From: Gymnogyps californianus
Lineage: Eukaryota; Chordata; Aves; Accipitriformes; Cathartidae
Length of the DNA: 64,000 bases
NCBI RefSeq assembly: GCF_018139145.2
Contig: NW_026114334.1
Coordinates: 248,001 to 312,000, forward strand
Direction: 5' to 3'
Positions within the stretch are counted from its first letter, which is position 1. The number at the start of each line of letters is the position of its first letter. A program made the translations under genes and the position numbers. Shown here piece by piece: positions 1 to 11,280 of this stretch. The notes below the pieces were generated by a model that saw only the letters and a list, made by a program, of their open reading frames with translations, was not told the origin of the DNA and did no database searches.

Positions 1-160
1 GAAGAAACAACAGAGAGAAAGAAAAGCAAACAAGAAGAAAGCGAGCAATAGAGAGAAAGAAGATCAAGAAAAGAAGAAAGGATAAATGAGTTTACTAGCA
101 TGCACGGACGCTATCACTGTTCACAGAAAGGTGGTGAGGGAGAGAAAGGAAGGAAGAAAG

Positions 161-202
161 GAGGGAAGGAAGGAAGGAAGGAACGAACGAACGAACGAAC
201 GA
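161..202 (+). repeat. (GGAA)n-(GAAC)n compound microsatellite
   Basis: A run of GGAA units followed by about five GAAC units. It has counterparts with different unit counts at 22776-22822, 37017-37062 (inverted) and 59821-59858 (inverted), so it is a length-variable marker shared by the exon 1, 3, 4 and 6 units. It is absent from the exon 2 and 5 units. Confidence 0.9.
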
Positions 203-240
203 TAGACGAGATTACGAAACACACGGAGCTTAGCTGTAGC

Positions 241-354
241 CGCTGAAGGGAGCTGATCCCTAAGAGCCTTCGGCTTGGTTAGAGTACCGCGCTCCGGCGC
301 TGATGGCCCGCAATTAGCGCTGATGGCTCCGTCTTTGAGGGTGTCCGCCGCGGG
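241..354 (+). promoter_or_regulatory. Conserved upstream island, exon 1
   Basis: A non-purine island inside the GA tract. It contains the inverted repeat AGGGA-GCTGA-TCCCT and two direct copies of GCGCTGATGGC, at 297-307 and 317-327, exactly 20 bp apart. The whole block recurs upstream of all six exons. Its conservation amid drifting simple sequence suggests a regulatory role or a transcription start region. That role is inference; no known factor was assigned. Confidence 0.5.
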
Positions 355-760
355 CCGGAGGCGACTGGCGAGCTGCGAGCAGGGGTAAAGAAGCGAAAGG
401 ATTTAAAGGGAAGGGAAAGGGGAGGAAAGAATAGGGCACGGCAAGAAGGAAGAGAAGGAGGAAAGAGAAGAAAGCAGAAAGAATTTGGAAAGAAGACAGA
501 GGAAAGAGAATCAGGGAAGAGAAGGGAGAAGAAAGAGAAGAAAATAGTAGGAAAGAAAGGAGAAGAGAGAACGGATAGAAAGAGAAGAAGAGAAGAAGGA
601 GCAAAGAAGAAGAGAAGGAAGAAGGAAAGAGCAAACAAGCAAGGGAAAAGAAAATACAGAAACCAAGAAAAAGAAGCGAAAGGAAGAGGCGAAGGGCGGG
701 AGAGGAGAGAGGAGAGAGGGGGGCGGCGCGGGCGCTGGTGGGAGCGTGTGAGGCGGCGGA

Positions 761-780
761 GCAGCACAGGGTGTCGCTGC
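761..780 (+). promoter_or_regulatory. CTCF-like / CSE candidate, exon 1
   Basis: GCAGCACAGGGTGTCGCTGC, about 165 bp before the ATG. Its CACAGGGTGTCGCT core agrees with 10 of 14 positions of the usual CTCF core CACCAGGGGGCGCT and contains the CGCT box that marks protocadherin conserved sequence elements. It is identical upstream of all six exons. CTCF binding at such elements is established for clustered protocadherins; binding here is inferred. Confidence 0.55.
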
Positions 781-945
781 AGGCTCAGAAACGGCGGCGG
801 AGCGGCGAGGCGGCTCCGCGCCGGTGCGGCGGAGAGCCGGCTGTGAGCGCGGGGGGCGGCGCGGGCGGGCAGAGAGGGGTGCGTCCGGGCGCGCGGGGAG
901 CCGTGCGGGCCCGGGCGGGTGCCGGCGGCGGCGGCGCGGGCAGCG

Positions 946-3352
946 ATGGGCGTGTGTTGGGTGCGGTGGTGCGGGTGCTGTTGCTGCAGGCGGGGTGGGC
1001 GTTGGGCGTCGGGCAGGTGCGGTACTCGGTGCCGGAGGAAGCGAAGGCCGGGACGGTGGTGGGCCGGCTGGCGCAGGACCTGGGCCTGGAGGCGGGCGAG
1101 GCGGAGGCTTGGCGGCTGCGGCTGGTGGCGCAGGGCCGGCGGGCGAGCGTGGAGGTGAGCGGGGCGAGCGGGCGCTGGTGGTGAGCTCGCGGCTGGACCG
1201 GGAGGAGCTGTGCGGGAAGAGCGCGCCGTGCGCCCTGCGGCTGGAGGTGCTGGTGGAGCGGCCGCTGCGCGTCTTCCACGTGGAGCTGGAGGTCACCGAC
1301 ATCAACGACAACGCCCCGCTCTTCCCCGCCGCCCGGAAAAACCTCTTATCGGAATCCCCTCCCGGCTCTCGGTTCCCGCTGGAGGGCGCGTCGGATGCAG
1401 ACATCGGAGCCAACGCGCAGCTCTCCTATACACTCAGCCCCAGCGACCACTTTCGCTCGATGTTAAAGCTCGGATGAATAGGAAATCTGTTTCTGGTGCT
1501 CGCGAAATCTCTGGACCGCGAGACGATGCCTGTGCACGGTTGGTGTGACGGCGATGACGGGGGCCGGCCGTCGCTGACGGGCACGATGGAGCTGGTGATC
1601 TCGGTGCTGGACAACGACAACGCGCCCCAGTTCAACAGTGTGTACAAAGTGGAGCTGTCGGAGAGCTCTGCGAGGGGACGTTGGTGGTGCGAGTGAACGC
1701 CACGGATCGGACGAGGGTCTTAATCAGAGTTTTTTACAGCATCGTCAGTTCGGTTCCTGCTGGTAACAGAGACCTGTTCACCATTGATGCGAAGACGGGC
1801 GAGATCCGTCTCCGGGCGCCCTGGACTTTGAAGACGTCCGTTTACACGAGATCCAAATCGAAGCGAGAGACAAAGGGGCCCCCGCTGTCGGGTCACTGCA
1901 GCGTGGCTGGAGGTGGTGGACTGAACGACAACGCGCCGGAGGTGGTGGTGACGTCGCTGTCGGTGCCGGTGGAGGACGCGTGGTGGACGTGGTGGCGCTG
2001 CTGAGCGTGTCGGACCGGGACTCGGGGGCGAACGGGCGGGTGCGGTGCGCGTTGTGGCCGCCGGCGCCGTTCGGGCTGGTGGCGAGGTTCGCGGTCGTAC
2101 TCGCTGGTGCTGCGGGAGGCGCTGGACCGGGAGCGGGTGTCGGAGTACGAGGTGGAGGTGCGGCGGAGGACGGCGGGGCGCCGCCGCTGCGCGGCAGCCG
2201 CGGGGTGCGGGTGCCGGTGTCGGACGTGAACGACAACGCGCCGGCGTTCGCGCAGGCCGTGTACACGGTGCTGGGCGGAGAACAACGCGGCGGGCGCGGA
2301 GCTGGCGCGGCTGTGGGCGGGACGCGGACGAGGCGGGGAACGGGCGCGTGAGGTACTCGGTGGCGGAGGCGTGGGCGGGCGCGGGGGCGGGCGGCGGGGG
2401 GTGGCGGCGCGTCGAGCTACGTGTCGGTGGACGCGGAGAGCGGGCGCGTGTGGGCGCTGCGTCCGTTGACTACGAGAGGTGCAGGTCTGGAGTTCGAGGT
2501 GCGGGCGGTGGACGCGGGGGAGCCCCGCTGTGCGGCACGCCACGGTGCAGCTCTTCGTGGTGGACGAGAACGACAACGCGCGGCGCTGCTGCCGGCGCCG
2601 GGCGTCGGGCCGGGGCGGGGCGTCGGCTGGTGTCGTCGGTCCGGTCTGGGGCGCTGTGGGCGTGGGCGGCGTGGGGGCGCGGCGGGGCAGGTGGTGGCGA
2701 AGATCCGGGCGGTGACGCGGACTCGGGCTACAACGCGTGGCTGCGCTACGAGCTGGGAGCCGCGGGGGAAGGCCCGTTCCGCGTGGGGCTGTACAGCGGC
2801 GAGGTGAGCACGGCGGGGCGCTGGAGGAGGCGGACGGCCCGCGGCGAGGCTGGTGATCGTGTGTGCGGGCACGGGGAGCCGGCGCGCTCGCCACGGCCAC
2901 GCTGAGCGTGTCGGCTGGTGGAGGGCGCGAGGCGGCGCTGGCGGCCGCGGGCTGTCGTCGTCGTCGTCGCGTCGTCCGTCGTCGGAGCGGGGCTGCGGCC
3001 GGCGGCGGGCGCGGAGGGCGGCCGGCGGCGGCGTCGCGTCGGCGTCGGCGACGAAGTGTGGCTGGTGGTGGCCATCTGCGCGGTGTCGAGCGTGTTCGTG
3101 CTGGCGGTGGTGCTGTACGGGGCGTCGCGGTGGTCGCCGCGGGCGGCCGTGGTGTCGGGGCCCGGGCCGGCGACGCTGGTGTGCGCCAGCGAAGTGGGGA
3201 GCTGGTCGTACTCGCAGCGCCAGAGCCGGAGCCTGTGCGTGGCGGACGGCGCGGGCAAGAGCGACCTGATGGTTTTCAGCCCCAACTTCCCGCCGCCGCC
3301 CGGCCCCGCGGCGAAGGAGACGCAGCCGGAGCCGCCCGCTCTCCTGGACACG
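946..3352 (+). pseudogene. PCDHA: Protocadherin-alpha variable exon 1, frame broken many times
   Basis: Starts at an ATG in good context (GCAGCGATGG) and ends at ACG before donor GTCAGT. Across shifting frames it encodes the same protein as the clean copy at 56561-59043: signal peptide, EC1 with DINDNAP, EC2, EC3 with the YKVELSES type segment, EC4-EC6, membrane helix and the KSDLMVFSP tail. It carries more than a dozen small gaps relative to that copy. Examples are a missing G in the TTGGGG run near 958, a missing G near 1170, six bases lost near 1345-1355, and many more through EC2-EC6 and the poly-Ser linker. The gaps sit mostly in G/C runs and are scattered evenly, which looks like sequencing or consensus error rather than evolutionary decay, but I annotate what is written. 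If corrected it would be a functional PCDHA exon allelic to 56561-59043. Confidence 0.85.
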
Positions 3353-3358
3353 GTCAGT
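3353..3358 (+). other. Splice donor, exon 1
   Basis: GTCAGT follows the ACG codon of the LLDT end of the exon. The position corresponds to the junction where PCDHA variable exons join the first constant exon. The following codons (VSGPPFLAS) are unlike a protocadherin constant region. Confidence 0.75.
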
Positions 3359-5133
3359 GGCCCTCCCTTTCTGGCCTCTCGCCCCTTCGCCCTTCTTCTC
3401 GGTCTCCCTCCGCCCTTCTTCGCGGTCTTCGTTCTGGCCCGCCGCCTGGGCAGGCGCTGGTGGGAGGCGGGCTCAGCCCGCGGGGCCTGCGGGCGGTGGG
3501 TGCTTGGCGGGTGCTCAAGGGTGTTCACGGCACCTTTGCATCTGCCTCCGCGTCCTTGCCGGAGCCCCTCGGCTCTCGCTGTGGGGGGAAACTAGCGGTA
3601 CTGCCGCAGCCCGCGGCGGTTACCGTCGGCAGCTGAGGTTTGCTGCTGTGGGTGTGAGCTGTTCTCCCGTAGAGTAAAATCGCTGCCGGCTGCGATGAGA
3701 GGTGCCACGACATCAGCTTTCGAGACGCTCTTGCTTGGGGGTGTAGCGTTTGCACGCGAGCTTGCTGAAGGAGTGCAAGACAGGCAGGCTGTGATGGTGA
3801 CAGTGCCCCAGGCGCTATTTGGTGCCTTATTCGCGTTGCAGAGTGCTGATTGTGCTGGTATGAGATGTGGAAAGTTTTCTTGTGGAAAAGTCTGTCCTCC
3901 TCCTGTGTGATTGTCCCCTGCAAGAGCCGTGATGCGAGGTGACAGTTGAGGCTTCAGGGTTTCTCTCCCCGTGGAGTAATTTCTCCCTTTTGATTCTCCC
4001 ACCAGAATCATTAAGAAAGTAGGGAAGGCTTTGGGACTTTTCCTCTGTTGTTTTTCCAAGTATGTTCACTCTACTTAGTAGAAAGTGTTCAGGGAGAGGA
4101 GTGTGACGCAAGGTAGGTGTGAGAAACGGGAATTTTTTTTCTTTTCTGCTTCTCCCCTCGCCCAGGTTGCGGAGTAGCAGTCTGGCCAGAGAAGTGGCGT
4201 GACGTATGCTGGCCTGTTTTGATGTTCTTTCAATATTTGCATCAGCAGCCACACAGTTACAAAAGACCTAGAAATCTTCTTTTCGTGATAATATACAAAG
4301 AATCAAAACCAGACAAAGACACCCCTCCAAAAACAAAACCCCAAACCCGAATTCTCCTACACAGTCGATATAATCTGTTACAGAGGTGTGCTCGTCAGCA
4401 TTTGGATTGTTCTCCCACAGCATGAAATCAATGCCATTGCCATTTAGAGCTATGCTAACGTCACCTATAGAAAGAGTGGAGAGTGCACTGGACACCATGT
4501 ACGTGATGTCATCCATATGTTTTTCATGGTGCTGTCATTGACGGAAGGGCCTGCAAAAGCTGGAGTGAGCCTTGAGGTGGGAAAGGAACCAGTGGCATGT
4601 TGCGGAGGAGAATGTGGCAGTGGCACTGAGCAGGGCCTGGGCATCTGCTGATGTGAACTGAGGGAAGTGGAAATCCTTGGGAAGACCATGGGCCATGTCA
4701 TAAGAGGGCAGTAATGGGAGATGATGTGCTTGTCTTGAGAATGCATGTCGCAGACTGTGGAATGGAGGATGCCTAGGGGAAAGTATGAAGCAGGATGGGG
4801 ATGGAGTGTTCTTGCCCAGGATCTTTCGCGGCTCCCAAGGGTCTGGAGTTGGAGGCCTTCTGGATCTTGAGACAGTGTGTGGTACTGAAATGCCCACAAT
4901 GTCTTTTGAGGTTATGAATACCTCCCACCAGAGACAGTGCGTTGTGCTGCTGCCTGATTGCCGTAGGCAATGTGTTGGTAAGAGGAGACGAGATGCAGAC
5001 AGCTGAAGACTGTCTGATGAACCTTTTCACTCCTGCTTTGGGAAAGATGTTGTGGGAAGATAGCGCTTCAACGTGCTGTCCTTGTGTAGTGGTCATCCAT
5101 AGCAGCTTCCACAGCTGTTGATGCTGCCATGAT
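3359..5133 (+). other. 3' intronic flank and spacer repeat after exon 1
   Basis: Non-coding. The first 1.1 kb is the exon 3' flank shared nearly base for base with 14529-15500 and, inverted, with 32640-33769, 44400-45344 and 55450-56554. After about 4490 comes a spacer repeat with the landmark CTTGTCTTGAGAATGCATGT near 4729, which recurs at 7891, 15808 and 17380 and inverted at 29420, 32275, 42460, 44040, 51980 and 55160. No gene seen. Confidence 0.8.
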
Positions 5134-6383
5134 CATAGAATCGTAGAATGGTTTGGGTTGGAGGGGACCTTAAAGATCATCTAGTTCCAACCCCCCTGCA
5201 GTGAGCAGGCACATCTTCCACTAGATCAGGTTGCTCAAAGCCCTGTCCAAGCTTTCCTTGAACACTTCCAGTGATGGGACATCCACAACTTCTCTGGGCA
5301 ACCTATTCCAGTGTCTCACCACCCTCACAGTAGAGAATTTCTTCCTAATATCTCATCTGAATCCACCCTCTTTCAGTTTAAAACCGTTTCCCCTTGTCCT
5401 ATCGCTACACTCCCTGATAAAGAGTCCCTCCCCATCTTTCCTGTAGGCCCCCTTTAAGTAGTGGAAGGCCGCTGTAAGGTCTGCCTGGAGCCTTCTCTTC
5501 TCTAGGCTAAAGAACCCCAAGTGTCTCAGCCTGTCCTCATCGGGGAGGTGCTCCAGCCCTCTGATGATCTTTGTGGCCCTCCTCTGGACCCGCTTGAGCA
5601 GGTCCATGTCTTTCTTATGGTGGGGGCCCCAGCGCTGAACACAGTACTGCATGTGGGGTGTCACAAGAGTGGAGTAGAGGGGGAGAATCACCTCCTTTGA
5701 CCTGCTAGCCACACTTCTTTTGATGCAGCCCAGGACACGATTGGCTTTCTGGGCTTTGAGCACACATTGCCGGCTCGTATTCAGTTTTTCGTTCACCAAT
5801 AGCCCCAAGTCCTTCGTGGCAGGGCTGCTCTCAATCCACTCATCGCCCAGCTGGTATCCATGTTTGGGATTGCCCCAACCCAGGTGCAGCACCCTGCACT
5901 TGGCCTTGTTGAACTTCATGAGGTTTGCATGGGCCCACCTCTCTAGCCTGTCAAGGTCCCTCTGGATGGCATCCCTTCCTGCTAGAGGGTCAACCACACC
6001 ACTCAGCTTGGTGCATCCACAAACTTGCTGAGGGTGCACTCAATCCCCCATGTCCCCACAAAGTTGTTAAATAATACTGGTCCCGATACGGACCCCTGAG
6101 GGATACCACTCGTCACTGGTCTTTGCCCGGACATCGAGCCGTTGACCACAACTCTTTGAGTGTGACTATCCAGCCAATTCCTTATCCACCAAATGGTCCA
6201 CCTGTCAAATCCATGTCTCTCCCTTGTAGAGACAAGGATGTTGTGCGGGACAGTATCAAATGCTTTGCACAAGTCCAGGTAGATGATGTCAGGCATCTTC
6301 CCTTATCCACCAATGCTGTAACCCCGTCGTAGGCGGCCACCAAATTTATCAGGCACGATTTGCCCTTAGTGAAGCCATGTTGC
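5134..6383 (-). mobile_element. CR1 LINE fragment, 5' truncated, minus strand
   Basis: Read on the minus strand it gives the C-terminal half of CR1 reverse transcriptase: [11 protein letters not shown], then [32 protein letters not shown], the catalytic box read as FVDAPS after a one-base loss (FVDDTK in the inverted counterpart), then the RNA-interacting tail ending [16 protein letters not shown]. The element ends at 5134 with the CR1 3' tail of ATTCTA(T/C)G units. It is 5' truncated and frameshifted, so inactive. It sits head to head with the next CR1. The inverted counterpart is 53510-54762. Confidence 0.93.
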
Positions 6384-6404
6384 ATTAGAGCTGTCCCGAC
6401 ATCA

Positions 6405-7554
6405 TGGATTTATGGAAGGCAGGTCCTGCTTGACTAACCTGATCTCCTTCTCTGACAAGATGACTGGCTTAGTGGATGAGGGAAAGGCTGTGGATGTTGT
6501 TTACCTGGGCTTTAGTAAAACCTTTGACACCCACCGTTCCCACAGCATTCTCCTGGAGAAAGTGGCTGCTGATGGCTTGGACGGGTGTACTGTTCGCCGG
6601 GTAAAAACCTGGCTGTCTGGCCGGGCCCAAAGAGTTGTGGTGAACGGAGTTAAATGCAGTTGGTGGCCGGTCACCAGTGGTGTTCCCCAGGGCTCAGTAT
6701 TGGGGCCAGTTCTGTTTAATATCTTTATCAGTGATGTGGATGAGGGGATCGGTGCATGCTCAGTAGGTTTGCAGACGACACCAAGTTGGGCAGGAGTGTT
6801 GATCTGCTTGAGGGTAGGAAGGCTCTGCAGAGGGGTGTGGACAGGCTGGATCGATGTGCCGAGGCCAATTGTGTGAGATTCAACAAGGCTAAGTGTCAGG
6901 TCCTGCACTTGGGTCACAAGAACCCCAGGCAACACTATAGGCTTGGGGAAGAGTGGCTGGAAAGCTGCCCGGAGGAAAAGGACCTGGGGGTGTTGGTTGC
7001 CAGCCGGCTGAATATGGGCCGGCAGTGTGCCCAGGTGGCCAAGGGCCAACAGCATCCTGGCTTGTATGAGAAATAGTGTGGCCAGCAGGACTAGGGAAGT
7101 GATCATGCCTTTGTACTCGGCACTGGTGAGGCCGCACCTCGAATACTGTGTTCAGTTTTGGGCCCCTCACTACAAGAAAGACATGGAGGTGCTGGAGGGT
7201 GTTGAAAGAAGAGCAACGAAGCTGGTGGAGGGTCTAGAGAACAAGACTTATGAGGAGCAGCTGAGGGAACGGGGGTTGTTTGTGATAGGTTGTTGCAAGT
7301 GACAGGACGAGAGGAAATGGCCTCAAGTTGCGCCAGGGGAAGTTTAGAGTAGATATGAGGTAAAATTTCTTCACCGAAAGGGTTGTCAGGCATTGGACCA
7401 GGCTGCCGAGGGAAGTGGTTGAGTCACCATCCCTGGAGGTATTTAAAAGACATAGTGCTTCAGGACATGGTTTAGTCGTGGACTTGGTAGTGTTGGGTTA
7501 ATGGTTGGACTCGACGGTCTCAAGGGTCTTTTCCAACATAAATGATTCTATGAT
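6405..7554 (+). mobile_element. CR1 LINE fragment, 5' truncated, plus strand
   Basis: Encodes CR1 reverse transcriptase from [15 protein letters not shown] through [21 protein letters not shown] and, in a shifted frame, [12 protein letters not shown]. The C-terminal tail ([20 protein letters not shown]) follows, and then the untranslated end with GATTCTATGATG at 7543-7554. It differs in sequence from the neighbouring minus CR1, so it is a separate insertion of another subfamily. Only about 20 bp of spacer (6384-6404) separates the two truncated 5' ends. The inverted counterpart is 52338-53485. Confidence 0.93.
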
Positions 7555-8592
7555 GCTCTTTGGAAATAGTATTGGTCCCAGGTGTGTAAGATGTCCACCC
7601 GAGATGCTGAAGCAGTACAAGATATGAAAGGTAAGCTGCGGAGAGTGTGCTGGACACCGTGTATGCGATACCATCTGCATGTTTTTCTGTGGTGCTCTCA
7701 TTGATGGAAGGGTCCACAAAAGCCAGACTGAAAGGAAAGTGTGGCATGTTCATGGAGGTGAATGTAGCAGTGGCACTGAGTAGGGCCTGGGCATCTGCTG
7801 ATGTGCAGGGTGACCTTGAGCTTGTCTGAGGGAAGTGGAAATGCTTGAGAAGACCATGGGCCATGTCTTCAGACAAGAATGGAGATGATGTGCTTGTCTT
7901 GAGAACGCATGTTGCAGACTGGGGAATGGCGGATGCCTAGAGGAAAGCCTGAGGCAAGATGGGCACAGAGTGTTCTTTCGCAGGATCCTTTGCCATGCTG
8001 CAAGGGTCTGGAGTTGGAGGCCTTCTGGATCTTGAGATAGTCACATGGTATTGAAATGCCCACAGTGTCCTTTGAGGTTATGAAGATCTCCCACCAGAGA
8101 GAGTCGTTTGTGCTGCTGCCCGATTGCCGTAGGCAATGTGTTGGTAAGCGGAGATGAGAGGCAGACTGGTGAACGTTGTCTGATGAACCATTTCCTGCTT
8201 GTTTGAGAAAGGTGTTGTGGGAGGGTAGCGCTTCAACGTGCTGTCCTTGTGTAGTGGTGGGCATCCATAGTAGCTTCCCCATCCGTTGATGTTGCCATGA
8301 TGGTTCCTTGCTCCTCGTCAGGCGGGATTTGTAAGCGGATGTGATGAGGGGGTGGGCGTAATCTTTGTGTGCTTGATGCCTGTACTTGTGCACTTGCACA
8401 GATGGCCTCGGTAGAGGTGGTGTGTCCCTTGTCATGCTCAACTGAGACACGTGCAAGTACAGGCCAACCCTGCACAGCAGCCCAGCTCTGGTTTTCTGTG
8501 GTACCAATTCTCCCACCAGTTGATATGGTGAGTGTTCTTGCGCTTCGGCATTTGGTGTGGTTCTCTCAAAGAATAAAATCCGTGTGGACTGG

Positions 8593-8617
8593 GATCAGAG
8601 CTGTCACAGCTCTAATC
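8593..8617. repeat. Recurrent 25-bp palindrome
   Basis: The core AGAGCTGTCACAGCTCT is a perfect inverted repeat around one base, flanked by GAT and ATC. It recurs at 16495-16519 and inverted at 31618-31642, 43348-43372 and 51269-51293, with a degraded form at 28701-28725, always in the same spacer position. Confidence 0.85.
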
Positions 8618-9708
8618 ACAGAATCTTTTGGAACTCTATTGGAGCGATCCTCCGAGTGGCACGGAGTAGGGCGGGGCATCCATCACGGGGAGGGTGAGTT
8701 TGAGTGGGGAAGAGTCTTCCCTGACGAAATGGAGATGCTATGCGTCATGGACTGTGTCATTGGTGAAGAACTGGAGAATGTCTGCTTAGCTGGAGATCTC
8801 ATTTCCCAGGGCTTGGGATAGAGGATTCCAGTAGAAAACGTCAGGAAGACGCCCGGTGCACAGGGTTGCTCGCCTGGGATTGTCTCAGGACCTCCTGAAG
8901 TACTGCATATCCTTGCGCCTCAGTGTTCTCTGTGCTCTTCCTGCCAGATGTGAAGACATCTGCCATAGACACCTTTGATCACTTGTTTTTGACGGGGAAT
9001 GGTGTTGGTCCAACAGAAGCTTTTCCAAATGTCAATCAAAATTGGCCAGCCTTCTCTGAACCTCTCCTTGGTTATGTCTCTGCTCTTAGTCTTGCTAGGG
9101 AATGGAAGAAGTGCTCTCCCTATTCAAGAAGTTGGCAAGCCTTGCGTTTCAATACAGGGGAATGGGATCCTTTGGTTTTCTTCTCTCCTCTTACCAGAAA
9201 CTTCCATCTTTTTTTGTTTTTTTCCCCTTCTCTCACATTGGCAGTGTGTCGGTAACAGTGGATGAGATGCAGACTGCTGAATTTGGCAGCTGCTGTCGGG
9301 TGGCAGAGTTTCAGGCAGTTGGCCATGAGCGTGGGGGATGGCTTTTCCAGTCTCCTGAGCTGAGGCTGATGTTGAGAGAATGTCCTTAGCTTTCAGGCGT
9401 TGCTCCTGCTTCCCCCGTGATAGAAGCGCATAAGGGAGCACTGCGCACTGTCCAGGGATTTCAAGGCTTTTGCCAAACGTGGGTCATTTTTTTCTGTCCC
9501 TCTTCCCAGAAATCTCTGATAACGTTAAGGGAAAATGTCCCTTAGAACCAATTCCCCACCCCTGAAAATGTTGCTTTTCTGAAGAAGCAAGCAGTGATGC
9601 TAGAGGGAAGTCGCTCATACCTAAAGAAGATAGTTTGAGAGACAGCTGTACTTTTCTTCCTGCTTAGTTGTGGTATCTTCATGTTGGAAAGGTGGAATGT
9701 TGCCTGGA

Positions 9709-9780
9709 CTGGGAGTTGAACTCGGTGATCCTTACGGGTCCCTTCCAACTTGCAATATTGCATATTCTGTGATTCTATGA
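9709..9780 (+). mobile_element. CR1 3' tail fragment
   Basis: About 70 bp with the diagnostic CR1 end: GGAGTTGAACTCGGTGATCC, then GGTCCCTTCCAACTTGCAAT and ATTCTGTGATTCTATGA. The paralogous spacers at 16850 and 21120 lack it and read straight through, so this insertion is specific to the exon 1-2 spacer and its inverted partner at 50104-50176. Confidence 0.85.
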
Positions 9781-11280
9781 GAGCAGCAAAGCACCACTGC
9801 CTGCTCTCATTCCTTTCTTGCTGCTTCCAGGCACAGTGTGAGGCAGTGACAGCAAGCATGGATGGAGAGGGACCCTACTGCATTCTCGGTGTGGATGTGT
9901 TGGGAGTCGAGGGGATGTTCTCAGTGAAAGTGCCGTGGTGTTTCCTTCATGGCTTTTGACGGTGGATGATGCTAATGAGTGAGAGGTATTCCATGGGACC
10001 TTGAAGTCCCTGGGTACAGAGGTTCCTGGTGTGGTGTTCTGGCAGTGCATGCCTGCCTGAAAGGAGAAGCAAGAGCTTGCCATTTGTCATGCAGGTGGAA
10101 AAGGAGGCCAGAAGAATAGCTCTTCACTGAGGTATATGAAGAGTGCTCGGAGCTGTGGTTGCCCCGTGCTTTTTCATCCTTCCTGGAGGGTTGTCATGCT
10201 GGGCTGTGATGGGTTTGAGTCCCTGAAGGAAAGACTCGCCTGGGTTGTTTGGACTCATTGGAGCTGTTTGCAGGGATGTGGAAGTAGCTGGGGCTTGGTC
10301 TTGTGTTTCAGAGGGTGGTGGATTCTGTTCTGATCCTCTGGTCTGTCTTGCATCGACCGGAGGAAAGCAGGAATGTTGTTCCTGTCCGGAGGGGTGTCAG
10401 GCCACCATGAGAGCTCTTGTCCAAGGGCATTTCGGTGCTACGCGGCAAGAAGGATGTAGACATTTAGAAAACATTTTCGTAAAGGGGAAAAGAAAAGCAG
10501 AAATACGGAAGCAGAAGAGAAGGGGAGGCAAGGGAGGGTAGTGCGAGGCAGGAAAGAAAAAGGAAGTGAAGGAAGAGAAGGCAAAGAAAGAGGAAAGAGA
10601 AGAAAGGTGAAAGGAAGAGAAAGGAGGAGAGAACGGAAGAGAAAGGAGGAAGAAGGAAGGAATGTATGCAAGTAAAAAGCCAGCACGGAAGAAGGAGAGA
10701 GAGCAAGAAGAGAAAGGAAGGACGAGATGATAGAGGAGATTACCAGCATGCACCGACGTTATCTCTACACGCTGCTTGGAGTTGAGGACCACAGTATCCT
10801 CGGTACTCGGGGACCCTGTGCAAGGCTTGATGAGAAGTGGTGAGGAAGAGGAATGAGAGTTTTTACAAAGGGGCGTGTCCATGCTCCATTGCGAGAGTGA
10901 TGTAGTCCTAGAGAAGACGTGTTAAACGAGGGAGAGAAGAGGCAAAGAAGGAAGAAGATGAGATGGTGAGGGAAGAACAGGGAAAAGAAGAGAAGAAGGA
11001 TAAAAAGGGGAAAGAAGAGAAAGCAGAGAGGGAAGGAAAGAACACTGGAGAGAAAGAAGATAACGAGATGAACCATTAAACGGTTTACTAGCATGCACCG
11101 ACGTTATCTCTGTTCATAGAAAGGTGGGGGGGGGGAGAGACGAAAGGAAGAAAAGAAGGAAGGAAGAAGGGAAGAAAGGAAGAAAGGAAGAAGCAAGCAA
11201 TTAAGGAAGGAAGCTGACAAAAAAGAGAAAGCAAGAGACGATAGAGGAGGTTACCAGGGTGCACTGACGTTCTCTGTAGA

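Larger units (their letters stand above)
1..720 (+). repeat. Purine-rich (GA) upstream tract of variable exon 1
   Basis: Almost uninterrupted A/G sequence on the + strand, built of GAAA, GGAA and GAAG microsatellite-like words. It is broken by a (GGAA)n then (GAAC)n block near 161-202 and by the conserved island at 241-354. The same tract lies upstream of every variable exon here. The closest relatives are 22612-23340 and, inverted, 36490-37240 and 59285-60030. Open frames read through it give only Lys/Glu/Arg-rich or Phe/Ser/Leu-rich low-complexity peptides and are not genes. Confidence 0.9.
7555..10483 (+). other. Spacer between CR1 pair and exon 2 upstream tract
   Basis: Non-coding spacer repeats. 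In order: a second copy of the 4490-5130 spacer type (landmark near 7891), a block with the 25-bp palindrome at 8593-8617, a block at 8920-9540, a CR1 tail at 9709-9780, then the exon-proximal block with AGGCACAGTGTGAGGCAGTG near 9830. The whole stretch matches 49420-52337 inverted. Short open frames here are not conserved between copies and I see no gene. Confidence 0.8.

Noticed and set aside
161..202. CRISPR-like or satellite array in the short tandem repeats
   Set aside because: Units of 4-5 bp without spacers; plain microsatellites in eukaryotic DNA.
3525..4252. Small open frames repeated downstream of each exon (SCRGQSHRRRTDFSTRKLS type)
   Set aside because: Present in each unit only because the flank is duplicated; frames shift between copies and no protein family is recognisable.
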